64,000 bases of DNA. Origin: G965267185 sp965267185. Lineage in GTDB: Bacteria; Pseudomonadota; Alphaproteobacteria; UBA6615. Positions 8,415-17,539 of the stretch are shown piece after piece. A model generated the notes under the pieces. It ran no database searches and had not been told where the DNA came from. It worked only from the letters and a program-made list of their open reading frames with translations. Positions within the stretch are counted from its first letter, which is position 1. Every line of letters begins with the position of its first letter. Position numbers and translations under genes: made by a program. The stretch covers positions 806,001 to 870,000 of the forward strand of contig OZ253937.1 in assembly GCA_965267185.1 (NCBI GenBank). The letters are read 5' to 3'.

Positions 8415-9308
8415 ATGCCTACTTGGTTGACCGACATACCGCAGCTCGACCGCACGACGCTGGTCGGCTTGCGCCGCAGCCTGGATCAGTCGTACCGCGA
8501 TTTCTCGCGCGAGTTCGGCGCCGAGATCGAAGCCTTCTTCGATCCGCTGCTGGTTTTTCTCGTGTGGTTCGAACGGCTTCTGGTCAACGCGCCATGGTGG
8601 GCGGTGATCATCGCCGTCGCGGCGATCATTTGGGCGCTGACCCGCTCGTGGAAACTGATCGCCGGCATGATTGTCGCTTTTTTGCTCATAGGTTTCTTCG
8701 GCATGTGGCGCGACACCATGAGCACCATGGCGATTATCGCCGTGTGCACGCTGATCTCCATCGTGCTCGGCGTTCCCATTGGTATCCTGATGGCGCGTTC
8801 GAACCGGGTGCAGGCAGTGATGACGCCGATCCTCGACGTCATGCAGACCATGCCGGCTTTCGTTTATCTCATCCCGGTGGTCATGCTGTTGGGCATCGGC
8901 AAGGTGCCCGGCGTGATCGCGGTCGTGGTCTACGCAATCCCGCCGGTGATCCGGCTCACCAATCTGGGTATTCGTCTGGTGGATAAGGAAACGCTGGAGG
9001 CGGCGGACGCGTTCGGCGCCAGCCCGTGGCAGCGGCTCATCGGTGTGCAGATACCACTGGCCCTGCCGACGATCATGGCGGGCGTTAATCAGACCATCAT
9101 GATGGCACTGGCCATGGTGGTGATTGCGGCGATGATCGGCGTGCGCGGGCTCGGCCAGCCGGTCCTGCAATCGATCACCAACCAGTATTTCACCCAAGGT
9201 CTGCTCAACGGTCTCGCCATCGTGGCCCTTGCCATCGTGTTCGACCGGGTGTCACAAGCCTACGGTAAACGCATCCAGAAACATCGCGGCGGCGTCATTC
9301 ATGGCTGA
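8415..9308 (+). CDS. proW: Glycine betaine/proline ABC transporter permease
   Basis: Inner-membrane permease of the binding-protein-dependent type, 297 residues. It has several hydrophobic segments and the EAA loop DKETLEAADAFGASPWQRL, which contacts the ATPase. The segment GVRGLGQPVLQSI is typical of ProW. It begins 93 bases after proX, past the hairpin, and its 3' end overlaps the proV start by eight bases, consistent with coupled translation. Confidence 0.92.
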   Translation: MPTWLTDIPQLDRTTLVGLRRSLDQSYRDFSREFGAEIEAFFDPLLVFLVWFERLLVNAPWWAVIIAVAAIIWALTRSWKLIAGMIVAFLLIGFFGMWRDTMSTMAIIAVCTLISIVLGVPIGILMARSNRVQAVMTPILDVMQTMPAFVYLIPVVMLLGIGKVPGVIAVVVYAIPPVIRLTNLGIRLVDKETLEAADAFGASPWQRLIGVQIPLALPTIMAGVNQTIMMALAMVVIAAMIGVRGLGQPVLQSITNQYFTQGLLNGLAIVALAIVFDRVSQAYGKRIQKHRGGVIHG

Positions 9309-10350
9309 TCCGAAAATCCGGATCGAGAGCCTTTATAAGGTCTTTGGGAGAAATCCCGGCGGCGTCATCGATCTGGTGCGCGGCGGTATCTCCAAGCAAG
9401 AGCTACTCGATGTCCACAACCATGTTTTGGGCCTGCGCGATATCACTCTCGACATGCCGGCCCAGTCGATCCAGGTGGTCATGGGCCTATCGGGCTCGGG
9501 CAAATCGACCCTGATCCGCCACATCAACCGACTGATCGAGCCGACCGCCGGGCGTGTGCTGGTCGACGGACGCGATGTGCTCGAATTGTCGAAAGACGAG
9601 CTGCGCGAGTTCCGCCGCCACCGCGCGTCGATGGTGTTTCAGCGCTTCGCGCTGTTGCCCCATCGCACGGTGGCGCAGAACATCGCCTATGGTCTGAAGA
9701 TACAGGGACTCGACGAGGGCGAGGTAAATGCCCGGGTCAGCCGCTGGATCGAGCGTATCGGCCTGGCCGGATACGAGGACCACTATCCCGCACAGCTCTC
9801 GGGCGGCATGCAGCAGCGCGTCGGGATCGGCCGCGCGCTCGCCACCGACGCCGATATTCTTTTGATGGACGAAGCCTTCTCCGCGCTCGATCCGTTAATT
9901 CGCACCGACATGCAGTCGGCGTTACTCGATCTGCAAGCTGAACTGAAAAAGACCATCGTGTTCATCACCCACGATCTGGACGAAGCGCTTCGCATCGGCG
10001 ACTCAATCGCGATTCTGCACGATGGCGAAGTGGTCCAGCAGGGCGATCCGCAAACGATCGTACTCGAACCGGCGAACGACTACGTCGCCGACTTCGTGAA
10101 AGACATCAACCGCGGGCGGGTCATCGAGATCGGTACCATCATGCGCGAACCGACGGATGGCGCTGAGGGGCCCGCCGTCGATGCTGGCATGCTGCTCGAG
10201 GATGTGGCGCGGGTGATGGCGGAGGAGAATACGGGCTGGGTCCGCGTGACAGATGCCTCGGGTGAAGTCGTTGGGGTGGCGAGTTCCGCCGACGTGATGG
10301 CGTCGATGGTGCGTCAGGTGAACGGCGACCTGCCGAAGGCGGCGCAATGA
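9301..10350 (+). CDS. proV: Glycine betaine/proline ABC transporter ATP-binding protein
   Basis: ATPase of 349 residues. Walker A is GLSGSGKST, the signature is LSGGMQQRVGIGRALA, and Walker B is ILLMDEAFSALDP with the switch histidine in ITHDLDEA. The C-terminal segment (about 295-340) looks like a single CBS-like module (VRVTDASGEVVGVASSADV); ProV homologues usually carry CBS domains that respond to ionic strength. The start at 9301 overlaps the end of proW by eight bases. The stop codon is followed immediately by repeat copy A. Confidence 0.92.
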   Translation: MADPKIRIESLYKVFGRNPGGVIDLVRGGISKQELLDVHNHVLGLRDITLDMPAQSIQVVMGLSGSGKSTLIRHINRLIEPTAGRVLVDGRDVLELSKDELREFRRHRASMVFQRFALLPHRTVAQNIAYGLKIQGLDEGEVNARVSRWIERIGLAGYEDHYPAQLSGGMQQRVGIGRALATDADILLMDEAFSALDPLIRTDMQSALLDLQAELKKTIVFITHDLDEALRIGDSIAILHDGEVVQQGDPQTIVLEPANDYVADFVKDINRGRVIEIGTIMREPTDGAEGPAVDAGMLLEDVARVMAEENTGWVRVTDASGEVVGVASSADVMASMVRQVNGDLPKAAQ

Positions 10351-10533
10351 GCCCCTCTCCCATGGGGAGAGGGGTTGGGGCTGTTGAGCGAACCGTGGCG
10401 CAAAAGCGCCGCGAAAGTCGCTCAACAGAAAAAACATCTGCGGGCCGACTTGCGTCGTGCCTTTGCACGACGGTTCGTCCCGCAGCCTCACCCGGCTCAC
10501 TATCGTTCGCCACCCTCTCCCTCAGGGAGAGGG
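10351..10533. repeat. Modular intergenic palindromic repeat, copy A
   Basis: 183-base element bounded by hairpins of the form CCCCTCTCC-N3-GGGGAGAGG and CCCTCTCCC-N3-GGGAGAGGG. Inside are a long stem with arms TTGAGCGA and TCGCTCAA, containing the smaller stem GGCGC/GCGCC, and a further stem CGTCGTGC/GCACGACG. The left ~110 bases are identical to copy B at 11092. It fills the space between the convergent proV and CopD-like gene 3' ends, so it may terminate both. Confidence 0.85.
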
Positions 10534-10556
10534 TTATTCGCGTCGCGGGAAATTCT

Positions 10557-11018
10557 CTAAACCCACCAGCGCCCGCTGGCGCCGATCACCACAACGACGA
10601 GGCCCAGCGGCAGGTTGATGGCGATGATCTGGCGGATGCGGTTTAAGTCGGCGCCCGCTTGTTCCCAATGGGTGCCGTCGACCGCCTCGCGAAAGTCGGC
10701 CCACGCGCCCCAATAGAGCCAGGCGAACAGCAAGATCATGATCCAGGCGACGCCTTGCATGATGTGTACGTGAATGCCCGCGAAAGCGAAGCCGCCCTGT
10801 ACCGTAAAGAGCAGCCAATAACCGCTGGCGAGAAGCAGCACGACCGACATCCACACCCAGGGGAAAAACTTCTGCAGCATCGCGCGCATCAGCGCCAATC
10901 GTTGCGGCGGTTGCTCCAAGGCGGCAAGCGCCGGGCGCAGGCACACATAGATCGCAAACATGCCGCCGACCCAGACGACGGCGCCGAGAATATGAAGGGC
11001 AGTGGCGAGAGTGGTCAT
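10557..11018 (-). CDS. CopD-like membrane protein
   Basis: A 153-residue integral membrane protein with about four hydrophobic segments. The N-terminal ALHILGAVVWVGGMFA, with its histidine and VWVGG motif, is characteristic of the CopD domain family, which is linked to copper or haem handling in membranes. Function here is unproven. The start at 11018 gives a compact protein; upstream in-frame codons run into repeat copy B and were discarded. The gene is bracketed by the two same-orientation repeat copies A and B. Confidence 0.65.
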   Translation of the reverse strand: MTTLATALHILGAVVWVGGMFAIYVCLRPALAALEQPPQRLALMRAMLQKFFPWVWMSVVLLLASGYWLLFTVQGGFAFAGIHVHIMQGVAWIMILLFAWLYWGAWADFREAVDGTHWEQAGADLNRIRQIIAINLPLGLVVVVIGASGRWWV

Positions 11019-11091
11019 GGCATTATTTTCAATAGTCCGACGCCTTGATGCCGAGAGGTTGTTGCGTTGGCAAGACACGAATTGGTGCAAA

Positions 11092-11274
11092 GCCCCTCTC
11101 CCATGGGGAGAGGGGTTGGGGCTGTTGAGCGAACCGTGGCGCAAAAGCGCCGCGAAAGTCGCTCAACAGAAAAAACATCTGCGGGCCGACTTGCGTCGTG
11201 CTTTTTGCACGACGGTTCGTCCCGCAGCCTCACCCGCTCGCTTACGCTCGCCACCCTCTCCCTTAGGGAGAGGG
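11092..11274. repeat. Modular intergenic palindromic repeat, copy B
   Basis: Same 183-base length and orientation as copy A, with the left ~110 bases identical. It differs by a T-run in the last inner hairpin (CTTTTTGC against CCTTTGC) and in the segment before the right-hand hairpin. It lies 29 bases downstream of the dnaE2 stop (minus strand) and upstream of the CopD-like gene. Confidence 0.85.
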
Positions 11275-11303
11275 TTATGTACTCGCCGCTTTGGCTGGTG
11301 AAC

Positions 11304-14300
11304 TCAATGAAAATCCCGCGAGGCGATGCGGATATGGTTGTTGCGCGGATGACGCGCGGGGACCGGCGGCGGCAACCGACGGCGCGGTGGTGGGTGACGT
11401 CCTTCGGTGCCGCCGCCCGATTTCACCTCGTCGCCATTGGCGTAAGGAGGATCGATCAGTTCGCCGGTGCCCAGTGCATCGAGATGGGCCGACATGTCGA
11501 CGATCCGGTTGGCGATGATGTGGGTGACGATGCCTTCACGCTGCAGGATGCCATCGACGCGCAACAACCGCGCCGACAGTACGATCTTGCGGAAGCGCTG
11601 AAACGTTTTCGGCCAGACGATGACATTGGCGACGCCGGTTTCGTCTTCCAGGGTCACGAAGATTACGCCGCTGGCGGTGCCGGGGCGTTGGCGCACCAGC
11701 ACCAGACCGGCAACCGTAATCGGCGCGCCATCGGTTTTGTCGACGAGGGTTTCGTTGCGGGCCACGCCGAAATTGTCCATGACGCCGCGTAGCAGCGTTA
11801 GCGGATGGTTTTTGAGGGATAGGCGCAAGGTGGTGTAGTCGTTGGCGACCGCTTCGCCGGCGCTTTCCACTGGCAGGCTCACCGCCGGTTCGTTGTCCGT
11901 GGCCGGCGTTGCGTGGCGGTCGTCGGCGGAAGCGAATAGGGGCAATTCCAACGCGGTCTCGCGGCCATTATGGCCGAGCGCGCGGATCGCCCACATGGCC
12001 TCGCGGCGGTCGAAGCCCAGGGAGCCGAAAGCGTCGGCGTCGGCCAACGCGGTCAGTGCCGCCGTCGTCACGCCGGCACGCTGCCAAAGCTCGCCGACCG
12101 AGTCATAACCGGCGCCGCGCGCGGCAACGATGACTTCGCCAGCCTCTTCCTTTAAACCCTTCACCTGACGCAGACCCAGGCGCAACGCATACCGCCCGCC
12201 GGGTAATTCATCTTTCTTGAATCCCTTTTTCTGCCAGGCGAGGGAAGGCTCTTGGCGGGATATTCCCTCATGGTTCGCGTGTCGAAGCATGAGGGATTTG
12301 TCGCCTCGTCCTTCGACAGGCTCAGGATGAGGCGACTGGAATTCAGGTTCCAACGGCTCCAGGGTGTAGTCCCACTGCGAGTGGTTGATGTCGGGGCTGC
12401 GCACCTCGATGCCATGATCGCGCGCATCGCGGACGATTTGCGCCGGGGCGTAGAAACCCATGGGCTGGCTGTTGAGCAACGCGGCGGCGAAGACCTCCGG
12501 GTAAAAACATTTCAGCCAGGCCGACACGTAGACCAGTAGCGAGAACGAGGCGGAGTGGCTTTCCGGAAAGCCGTAATCGCCGAAACCTTCGATCTGCCGG
12601 AAACAACGCTCGGCGAAGTCGGCCTCGTAGCCGCGCTCGACCATGCCGCGGATCAACTTTTCCTCGAAGGTGTGGATGGTGCCGGTTTTGCGGAAGGTCG
12701 CCATGGCGCGGCGCAACCCGTCGGCTTCGTTGGGGGTAAAGCCGGCGGCGACGATGGCGATTTTCATCGCCTGTTCCTGGAACAACGGTATGCCGAGGGT
12801 TTTGCCGAGCACGTCTTCCAGATCGCGCGATGGGAAGGTTACCCGTTCTTCGCCGTTGCGCCGCCGCAGATAGGGATGAACCATGTCGCCCTGGATCGGA
12901 CCGGGGCGCACGATCGCCACCTCGATCACCAGGTCGTAGAAGTTGCGCGGTTTCATGCGCGGCAGAAACGCCATCTGGGCGCGGCTTTCGACTTGGAACA
13001 CACCGAGAGAGTCGGCGCGGCACAGCATGTCGTAGACTTCCGTCTCCTCGGACGGCACGGTGGCCAGTTCCAGATCAAGGCCGTAATGCGCGCGCAGCAA
13101 ATCGAAGCCCTTGCGCACGCAGGTCAGCATGCCGAGCGCCAGCACATCTATTTTCAGGATACCGATGGCGTCGAGATCGTCCTTATCCCATTCGATCACG
13201 GTGCGGTCGTCCATCGCCGCGTTTTCGATCGGCACCATGGCGTCGAGCCGCCCGGCGGTAATCACGAAACCGCCGACATGCTGGGACAGGTGGCGGGGGA
13301 AACCGATCAGCTCGTGGGTCAGCTCGAGCGCCATCGCCAGCCGTGGGTCGCTGGGGTCGAGGCCGAGACTGCGCACCACTTCGTCGGGCGGACTTTCGTT
13401 CGACCAGCCCCAGACCTGACCGGCCAATGCGCCCACCGTGTCTTCCGACAGGCCGAGCGCCTTGCCGACCTCACGCATGGCGCTGCGCGAGCGGTAGCTG
13501 ACCACGGTAGCAGCGAGCCCGGCGCGGGCGCGGCCATATTTTTCGTAGATGTATTGGATTACCTCTTCGCGGCGCTCGTGCTCGAAATCCACATCGATGT
13601 CGGGCGGCTCGTTGCGCTCGGCCGAGACGAACCGCTCGAACAGCAGATCCAGACGCGCCGGATCGACGGCGGTGATGCCGAGGCAATAGCAGACCGCCGA
13701 GTTCGCCGCCGAGCCGCGGCCCTGACAGAGAATGTCTTGTGAGCGCGCGAAGCGGACGATGTCGTGCACGGTCAGAAAGTAGGGGGCGTAGCGCAGCTCG
13801 GCGATGAGATCGAGTTCGTGGGTGATCTGTTTGCGTACGGTGTCCGGTATGCCCCCAGGATATTGTTCGGGGGGGTAGCGCTCGTTGGCGCCGGCCCAGG
13901 CGAGCCGCGCGAGCGCTTCGTCCGGCGTGTCGCCGCCCGGGATGGGATCGATCGGGTAATCGTAGCGCAACTCCTCGAGGCTGAACTGGCAGCGCTCGGC
14001 GATCTCGACCGTGCGGGCGACCGCATCGGGATAGTCGCGGAACAGCCGCGCCATTTCCTCGGCCGGCTTCAGGTGGCGCTCGGCGTTGGAAGCGAGCCGC
14101 CAGCCGGCGGTGTCGATGGTGCAATGCTCGCGGATGCAAGTCACCACATCGGCCAGCGCGCGGCGTTCCGGCACGTGGTAGTGGACATCGTTGGTGGCGA
14201 CCAGCGGCGTGCCGCCGGCGGCAGCCAACTCAGCCAGTTGAGCCAGCCGTCTTGTGTCGTTGCCGCCATAGCGGTGATTTGCGGCGAGATAGCATTCGGA

Positions 14301-14750
14301 TTGGAGTTTGGTCTTCAGTTCTTTGAGAAAACTCGGAAATTCATCATCGAGATCGCCGGGCGGTATGATCAGTAGGATTTGTCCGGCGCCGCGCGCGAAC
14401 ACGCCACCGGTCAACAAATCGGCGCGGTTGAGATGGCACTCGCCTTTCTCGGCGCGGCGTTTACCCAGGGTCAGCAATTGCGACAGACGGCCATAGGCGG
14501 CGCGGCTGGTCGGCAGGCAGATCACGGACGGGCCATCGGTCAGGTCGAGACGGGTGCCGACCACTAGCCGGATGCCGGCGGTCTTCGTGCCGGAATGTCC
14601 GCGCACCACACCGGCCAGCGTGTTGCGGTCGGTGATGGCGATGGCCGGATGACCGAGGGCCGCTGCCTGGGCGGCCAGTTCCTCGGGGTGGGCGGCGCCC
14701 CGCAAAAAACTGAAATTACTGGTGACCTGGAGCTCGACGTAATTGGGCAT
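11304..14750 (-). CDS. dnaE2: Error-prone DNA polymerase DnaE2 (ImuC)
   Basis: C-family translesion polymerase of 1148 residues, the catalytic partner of ImuA and ImuB in SOS mutagenesis. An N-terminal PHP domain begins with ELQVTSNFSFLRGAAHPEEL. The polymerase palm shows the catalytic DIDVDFEHERR segment, and the OB-fold region is near the C-terminus (VFVTLEDETGVANVIVW-like). Residues roughly 800-850 contain an extra segment before YALRLGLRQVKG, encoded by a palindromic repeat (separate entry). The frame stays open through it. Its ATG is three bases after the imuB stop. Confidence 0.95.
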   Translation of the reverse strand: MPNYVELQVTSNFSFLRGAAHPEELAAQAAALGHPAIAITDRNTLAGVVRGHSGTKTAGIRLVVGTRLDLTDGPSVICLPTSRAAYGRLSQLLTLGKRRAEKGECHLNRADLLTGGVFARGAGQILLIIPPGDLDDEFPSFLKELKTKLQSECYLAANHRYGGNDTRRLAQLAELAAAGGTPLVATNDVHYHVPERRALADVVTCIREHCTIDTAGWRLASNAERHLKPAEEMARLFRDYPDAVARTVEIAERCQFSLEELRYDYPIDPIPGGDTPDEALARLAWAGANERYPPEQYPGGIPDTVRKQITHELDLIAELRYAPYFLTVHDIVRFARSQDILCQGRGSAANSAVCYCLGITAVDPARLDLLFERFVSAERNEPPDIDVDFEHERREEVIQYIYEKYGRARAGLAATVVSYRSRSAMREVGKALGLSEDTVGALAGQVWGWSNESPPDEVVRSLGLDPSDPRLAMALELTHELIGFPRHLSQHVGGFVITAGRLDAMVPIENAAMDDRTVIEWDKDDLDAIGILKIDVLALGMLTCVRKGFDLLRAHYGLDLELATVPSEETEVYDMLCRADSLGVFQVESRAQMAFLPRMKPRNFYDLVIEVAIVRPGPIQGDMVHPYLRRRNGEERVTFPSRDLEDVLGKTLGIPLFQEQAMKIAIVAAGFTPNEADGLRRAMATFRKTGTIHTFEEKLIRGMVERGYEADFAERCFRQIEGFGDYGFPESHSASFSLLVYVSAWLKCFYPEVFAAALLNSQPMGFYAPAQIVRDARDHGIEVRSPDINHSQWDYTLEPLEPEFQSPHPEPVEGRGDKSLMLRHANHEGISRQEPSLAWQKKGFKKDELPGGRYALRLGLRQVKGLKEEAGEVIVAARGAGYDSVGELWQRAGVTTAALTALADADAFGSLGFDRREAMWAIRALGHNGRETALELPLFASADDRHATPATDNEPAVSLPVESAGEAVANDYTTLRLSLKNHPLTLLRGVMDNFGVARNETLVDKTDGAPITVAGLVLVRQRPGTASGVIFVTLEDETGVANVIVWPKTFQRFRKIVLSARLLRVDGILQREGIVTHIIANRIVDMSAHLDALGTGELIDPPYANGDEVKSGGGTEGRHPPPRRRLPPPVPARHPRNNHIRIASRDFH
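12264..12336 (-). repeat. Palindromic repeat inserted in frame in dnaE2
   Basis: Two adjacent hairpins inside the coding sequence: TCCCTCATG (12264-12272) pairs with CATGAGGGA (12288-12296), and 12300-12312 pairs with 12324-12336 over 13 bases with one mismatch. The second contains the widely dispersed motif CTTCGACAGGCTCAGGATGA. The translated product includes HPEPVEG, the usual reading of this repeat when it lies in a gene. Confidence 0.75.
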
Positions 14751-14753
14751 GGC

Positions 14754-16499
14754 TCACCCGAAAAATCCATGCAGGTACCAGCGCGGCGGCTCCTCGCTGC
14801 TGCCATCATAGAGCCCGTCCCGGTAAAGCCAGAAGCGCCGGCCGTCGGCATCTTCGACCCGGTAGTAGTCGCGGGTGGCGCTGCTCGCGGAAGCGGGCGG
14901 CGGGGAACTACCCTGTGCGGCCGGCAGGCGCCACCATTCCGGCGCCAGACGTTCCGGCCCTTCAGCGCGGACAATATGGTGGTTGTGGCGGCGCCAGCGG
15001 AACAGCATCGGCGGGTCGTCGGGGACCGGCGCGATCGCGGTAACCGGCTCGGGGCGCGGCAGCAGCCGTGGTGGGCGCAAGCATGACGATGCCAACGATG
15101 GCGGTTCGGATAGCGGTTCGGCGGGCTTCAAAGCCGACACCGCGACTTGGGCGCGTTCGGGCAGGTGGCTTTCGCGGCTCTCGAAACGCACCACGTTGCG
15201 GGCGCCGAGGCGGGCGGCGAGGCGGTCGATCAACTGTTCGAGGCCGACCGTGTCGGACTCTCCCCGGCCGATGTAAGCGGTTTGCGTTGCCGGCAGAATT
15301 TCGGTGACCGTGGCGGTGAAGGCCAGGAATTCAATGCCTTGTTCGATGGATTCAAAAGAATCGGAAAACGGCTCCGGCATCCGCTCGAGTTGTTCATTGA
15401 GCAGCCGCAGCAGATGGTCGGCATCGCGGCTCGCCCGGCTGGTGCCGATGGTGACGGTATCGACCCGGCCCGTGGCGATGCCGTCGGCCCTCATACTATT
15501 GCCGCCACCAACCCGGTAGAGCGCCAGTTCGGCCTGCCGAACCCCATGGTTGGCGTTGGCAAGCCGGTCGCAAAGGGCCTCGGTGAGCCGGCTTACCGCT
15601 TCGGTGACCGAGGCCGGTTCGCCAAGCGGCTCGGCGAAGTTGGCGCAGACCCGCCAGGAGGGCGCCGGCGGCTCCGGCGACAGGGGTTCGGGCAGATGGC
15701 CGAGCGCTTGGTCGAGCCGTTTTGTGAGGGTTTCGCCGAAACGCCGGGTTAGACCGGTGCGCGGCAAGGCCATCAAATCTTCGATATGGCGTAACCCCAA
15801 CCGGGCAAGCCCGTCTACCGTCTCCGATGGCAGGCGCAGCGCGGTGATGGGGAACGCGGCAAGGGCGGCCTGCTGTTCGCCCGGCGGCACAATCGGGCTG
15901 GCGCCTTTGGCCGGGTCGGCGAACCGGGCCATCGCCCAGGCCGCGCCCGGGGTATCGGCGAGCCCAACCTGTATTGTATAGCCGGCGGCGGCAAAGCGGC
16001 GCGTGAGGTCGTCGAGCAGGGCGGTTTCGCCCTGTTCTTCTTTATCCGATTTTTCGGGGGCAAATAAGTGCGCGCACCCGGTGATATCGAGCCACAGGCC
16101 GCCCGCGCCGCCGAGTTCCAGGCCATCAACGGCCGTCCATGGCGTGTAGCGGTTACACCAAGCGGCGAACGCGGTCAGAGCGGCCAGATCGCCCGCCGGG
16201 TCGGCGTCGTCGACGGCCACGCCGGGCTCGAGCGCGCGCGCATCGGCCAGGGTTTGGCCGGGGAACAGGCCCGCCGCATGGGCCGCCAAGTTGACGGCGG
16301 CAAGCCGCAAGACGCCGCTGCCCTCCTTGGCGACCGTAATGCGCGGTTCAGCTGGCGCGGGCGAAGGCGATGACGGCCCCGGACGGGTCGCCGCCGGTGT
16401 TGGCCGTTGCCGGCAAAGCCGGTCGGTCGCCAGGCGTGGCAGCCAGAGCGAAACCACCCGCCGTTTCGCCGTCCATCGTTTCATCGATTGGGTCATCAT
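14754..16499 (-). CDS. imuB: Y-family polymerase-like protein ImuB
   Basis: A 581-residue Y-family DNA polymerase homologue. The N-terminus (RVVSLWLPRLATDRL) lacks the acidic metal ligands of active Y-family enzymes, as expected for ImuB. In the characterised system it does not polymerise but bridges DnaE2 and ImuA and contacts the beta clamp. GLWLDITGCAHLF and LARLGLRHIEDLMALPR are recognisable family segments. The start region overlaps the imuA 3' end by 152 bases, a long overlap but common in this cassette; a slightly later start at MKRWTAKRR is possible. Confidence 0.93.
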   Translation of the reverse strand: MMTQSMKRWTAKRRVVSLWLPRLATDRLCRQRPTPAATRPGPSSPSPAPAEPRITVAKEGSGVLRLAAVNLAAHAAGLFPGQTLADARALEPGVAVDDADPAGDLAALTAFAAWCNRYTPWTAVDGLELGGAGGLWLDITGCAHLFAPEKSDKEEQGETALLDDLTRRFAAAGYTIQVGLADTPGAAWAMARFADPAKGASPIVPPGEQQAALAAFPITALRLPSETVDGLARLGLRHIEDLMALPRTGLTRRFGETLTKRLDQALGHLPEPLSPEPPAPSWRVCANFAEPLGEPASVTEAVSRLTEALCDRLANANHGVRQAELALYRVGGGNSMRADGIATGRVDTVTIGTSRASRDADHLLRLLNEQLERMPEPFSDSFESIEQGIEFLAFTATVTEILPATQTAYIGRGESDTVGLEQLIDRLAARLGARNVVRFESRESHLPERAQVAVSALKPAEPLSEPPSLASSCLRPPRLLPRPEPVTAIAPVPDDPPMLFRWRRHNHHIVRAEGPERLAPEWWRLPAAQGSSPPPASASSATRDYYRVEDADGRRFWLYRDGLYDGSSEEPPRWYLHGFFG

Positions 16500-17235
16500 G
16501 CCATTCCAATAGCCAGTGGTGGGGCCGTCCGCCGCGCGCCCGCAGCAGTTCCACCTGCCAGCGGGCAGCTCCCGGTAGAGAAGAGGCTAGAAATGCCGGC
16601 TGGGCGGGGGCGCTGGGCGCGGCGGTAATGCGCCAACGAGTCATGCTGGCGACCGGCGGTACGGCATTGGCGGTACCGCTGCTGGCCGAGCCGCGCAGCA
16701 GCAGGCCAAAGGTGCCGCCGGCTTCGGCGGCCAGCTGCAAGCGGCGGCTTGCTGTGAGGTCGATGGCGTCGATTTCCGCGCAAACCGTGCCGACGGCGGG
16801 GGTGCGCAAGGCTTCCTCCATGGCCCACAGGGCTTGCGCCGTACCGCCACGGCCATTGACGGGGGCCCGAACCACAGTGAGCGCTGCGGGATCGAGACCG
16901 AATGTCGCCAGTCCGGGGCCATATAAGCTTTCGCGCTGGTCGACGCGTGGCGCGATCCAGACGATCGGCCGGCGGTGAAACCGTTGGGCCCGGCTGGTTA
17001 GGGCGGCCGCGAAGGTGGTGGCGCTGCCAGTACCGATGCCATTGCCGTCGCCATCAATGATTTCGTGCACACCCCCGAGAGCTAGCCCACCGGCCGGTAA
17101 ATGCCCGTCGACGGCGGGGAGGCCCAAAGAAACCACATTGTGGCCTTCAGTCGCGCCATTTCCTGGGAGATTGTGGCCTTCGAGGGCGGCAATCCGCCGG
17201 CGCAGATGGCTCAGGGTTGCATTATCGGTCGCCAT
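16348..17235 (-). CDS. imuA: SOS mutagenesis protein ImuA
   Basis: RecA-like accessory protein of 295 residues, first gene of the imuA-imuB-dnaE2 operon. Recognisable are LRRRIAALEG at the N-terminus, the segment LALGGVHEIIDGDGNG that replaces a canonical Walker A, and RPIVWIAPRVDQRESLYGPGL. It is induced with its partners during DNA damage in other alphaproteobacteria. An SOS box lies 14 bases upstream of its start codon. Confidence 0.92.
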   Translation of the reverse strand: MATDNATLSHLRRRIAALEGHNLPGNGATEGHNVVSLGLPAVDGHLPAGGLALGGVHEIIDGDGNGIGTGSATTFAAALTSRAQRFHRRPIVWIAPRVDQRESLYGPGLATFGLDPAALTVVRAPVNGRGGTAQALWAMEEALRTPAVGTVCAEIDAIDLTASRRLQLAAEAGGTFGLLLRGSASSGTANAVPPVASMTRWRITAAPSAPAQPAFLASSLPGAARWQVELLRARGGRPHHWLLEWHDDPIDETMDGETAGGFALAATPGDRPALPATANTGGDPSGAVIAFARAS

Positions 17236-17248
17236 GTCGTATCCATAT

Positions 17249-17263
17249 GTTCTTGTTTTGTTC
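17249..17263 (-). promoter_or_regulatory. LexA (SOS) box of the imuA operon
   Basis: GTTCTTGTTTTGTTC, an exact match to the alphaproteobacterial LexA operator GTTC-N7-GTTC, read here on the plus strand (the minus strand reads GAAC-N7-GAAC). It ends 14 bases before the imuA start codon, where bound LexA would block transcription. The position and the target genes agree with the known regulon. Confidence 0.92.
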
Positions 17264-17539
17264 TAAAATATAAGGGGAGTTGAGTCAATCAGAGGCGCAT
17301 ATCTTCATTCGAAAAAACGCAGGTTGAGATTTTTCCAAGAGCCCGCGTTAACCAAATAATCCTGAAATACATAATATTACTAATGTCTTAAAATTGGCGC
17401 TTTAGTTAATAAATAAAATTTGAGCCAAATTCAATTTCAATATTGGGTAAATTCTATATTGTTTTGATTGAGTTTAGTCTTAGTTCCATTCAATCTATTA
17501 ACGTCTCGTTTACTTAACTCAGTCGAGAGGGCAGGACCA
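17264..17539. other. AT-rich divergent promoter region
   Basis: Markedly A/T-rich spacer between divergent imuA and the cell-wall hydrolase. It holds the SOS box at its left end and many TA-rich tracts that could serve as -10 elements for the hydrolase. I could not single out one promoter. No convincing gene or structured RNA was seen. Confidence 0.5.

Noticed and set aside
7365..9197. 610-codon minus-strand open frame
   Set aside because: Antisense to proX and proW, with low-complexity His/Arg-rich translation and no domain; it exists because of high GC and codon bias in the real genes.
10351..11274. Composite insertion sequence made of copies A and B
   Set aside because: No transposase lies between or beside the repeats and no target duplication was seen; kept only as a repeat family.
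12555..13742. 395-codon plus-strand open frame
   Set aside because: Antisense shadow of dnaE2, which is strongly supported by conserved motifs.
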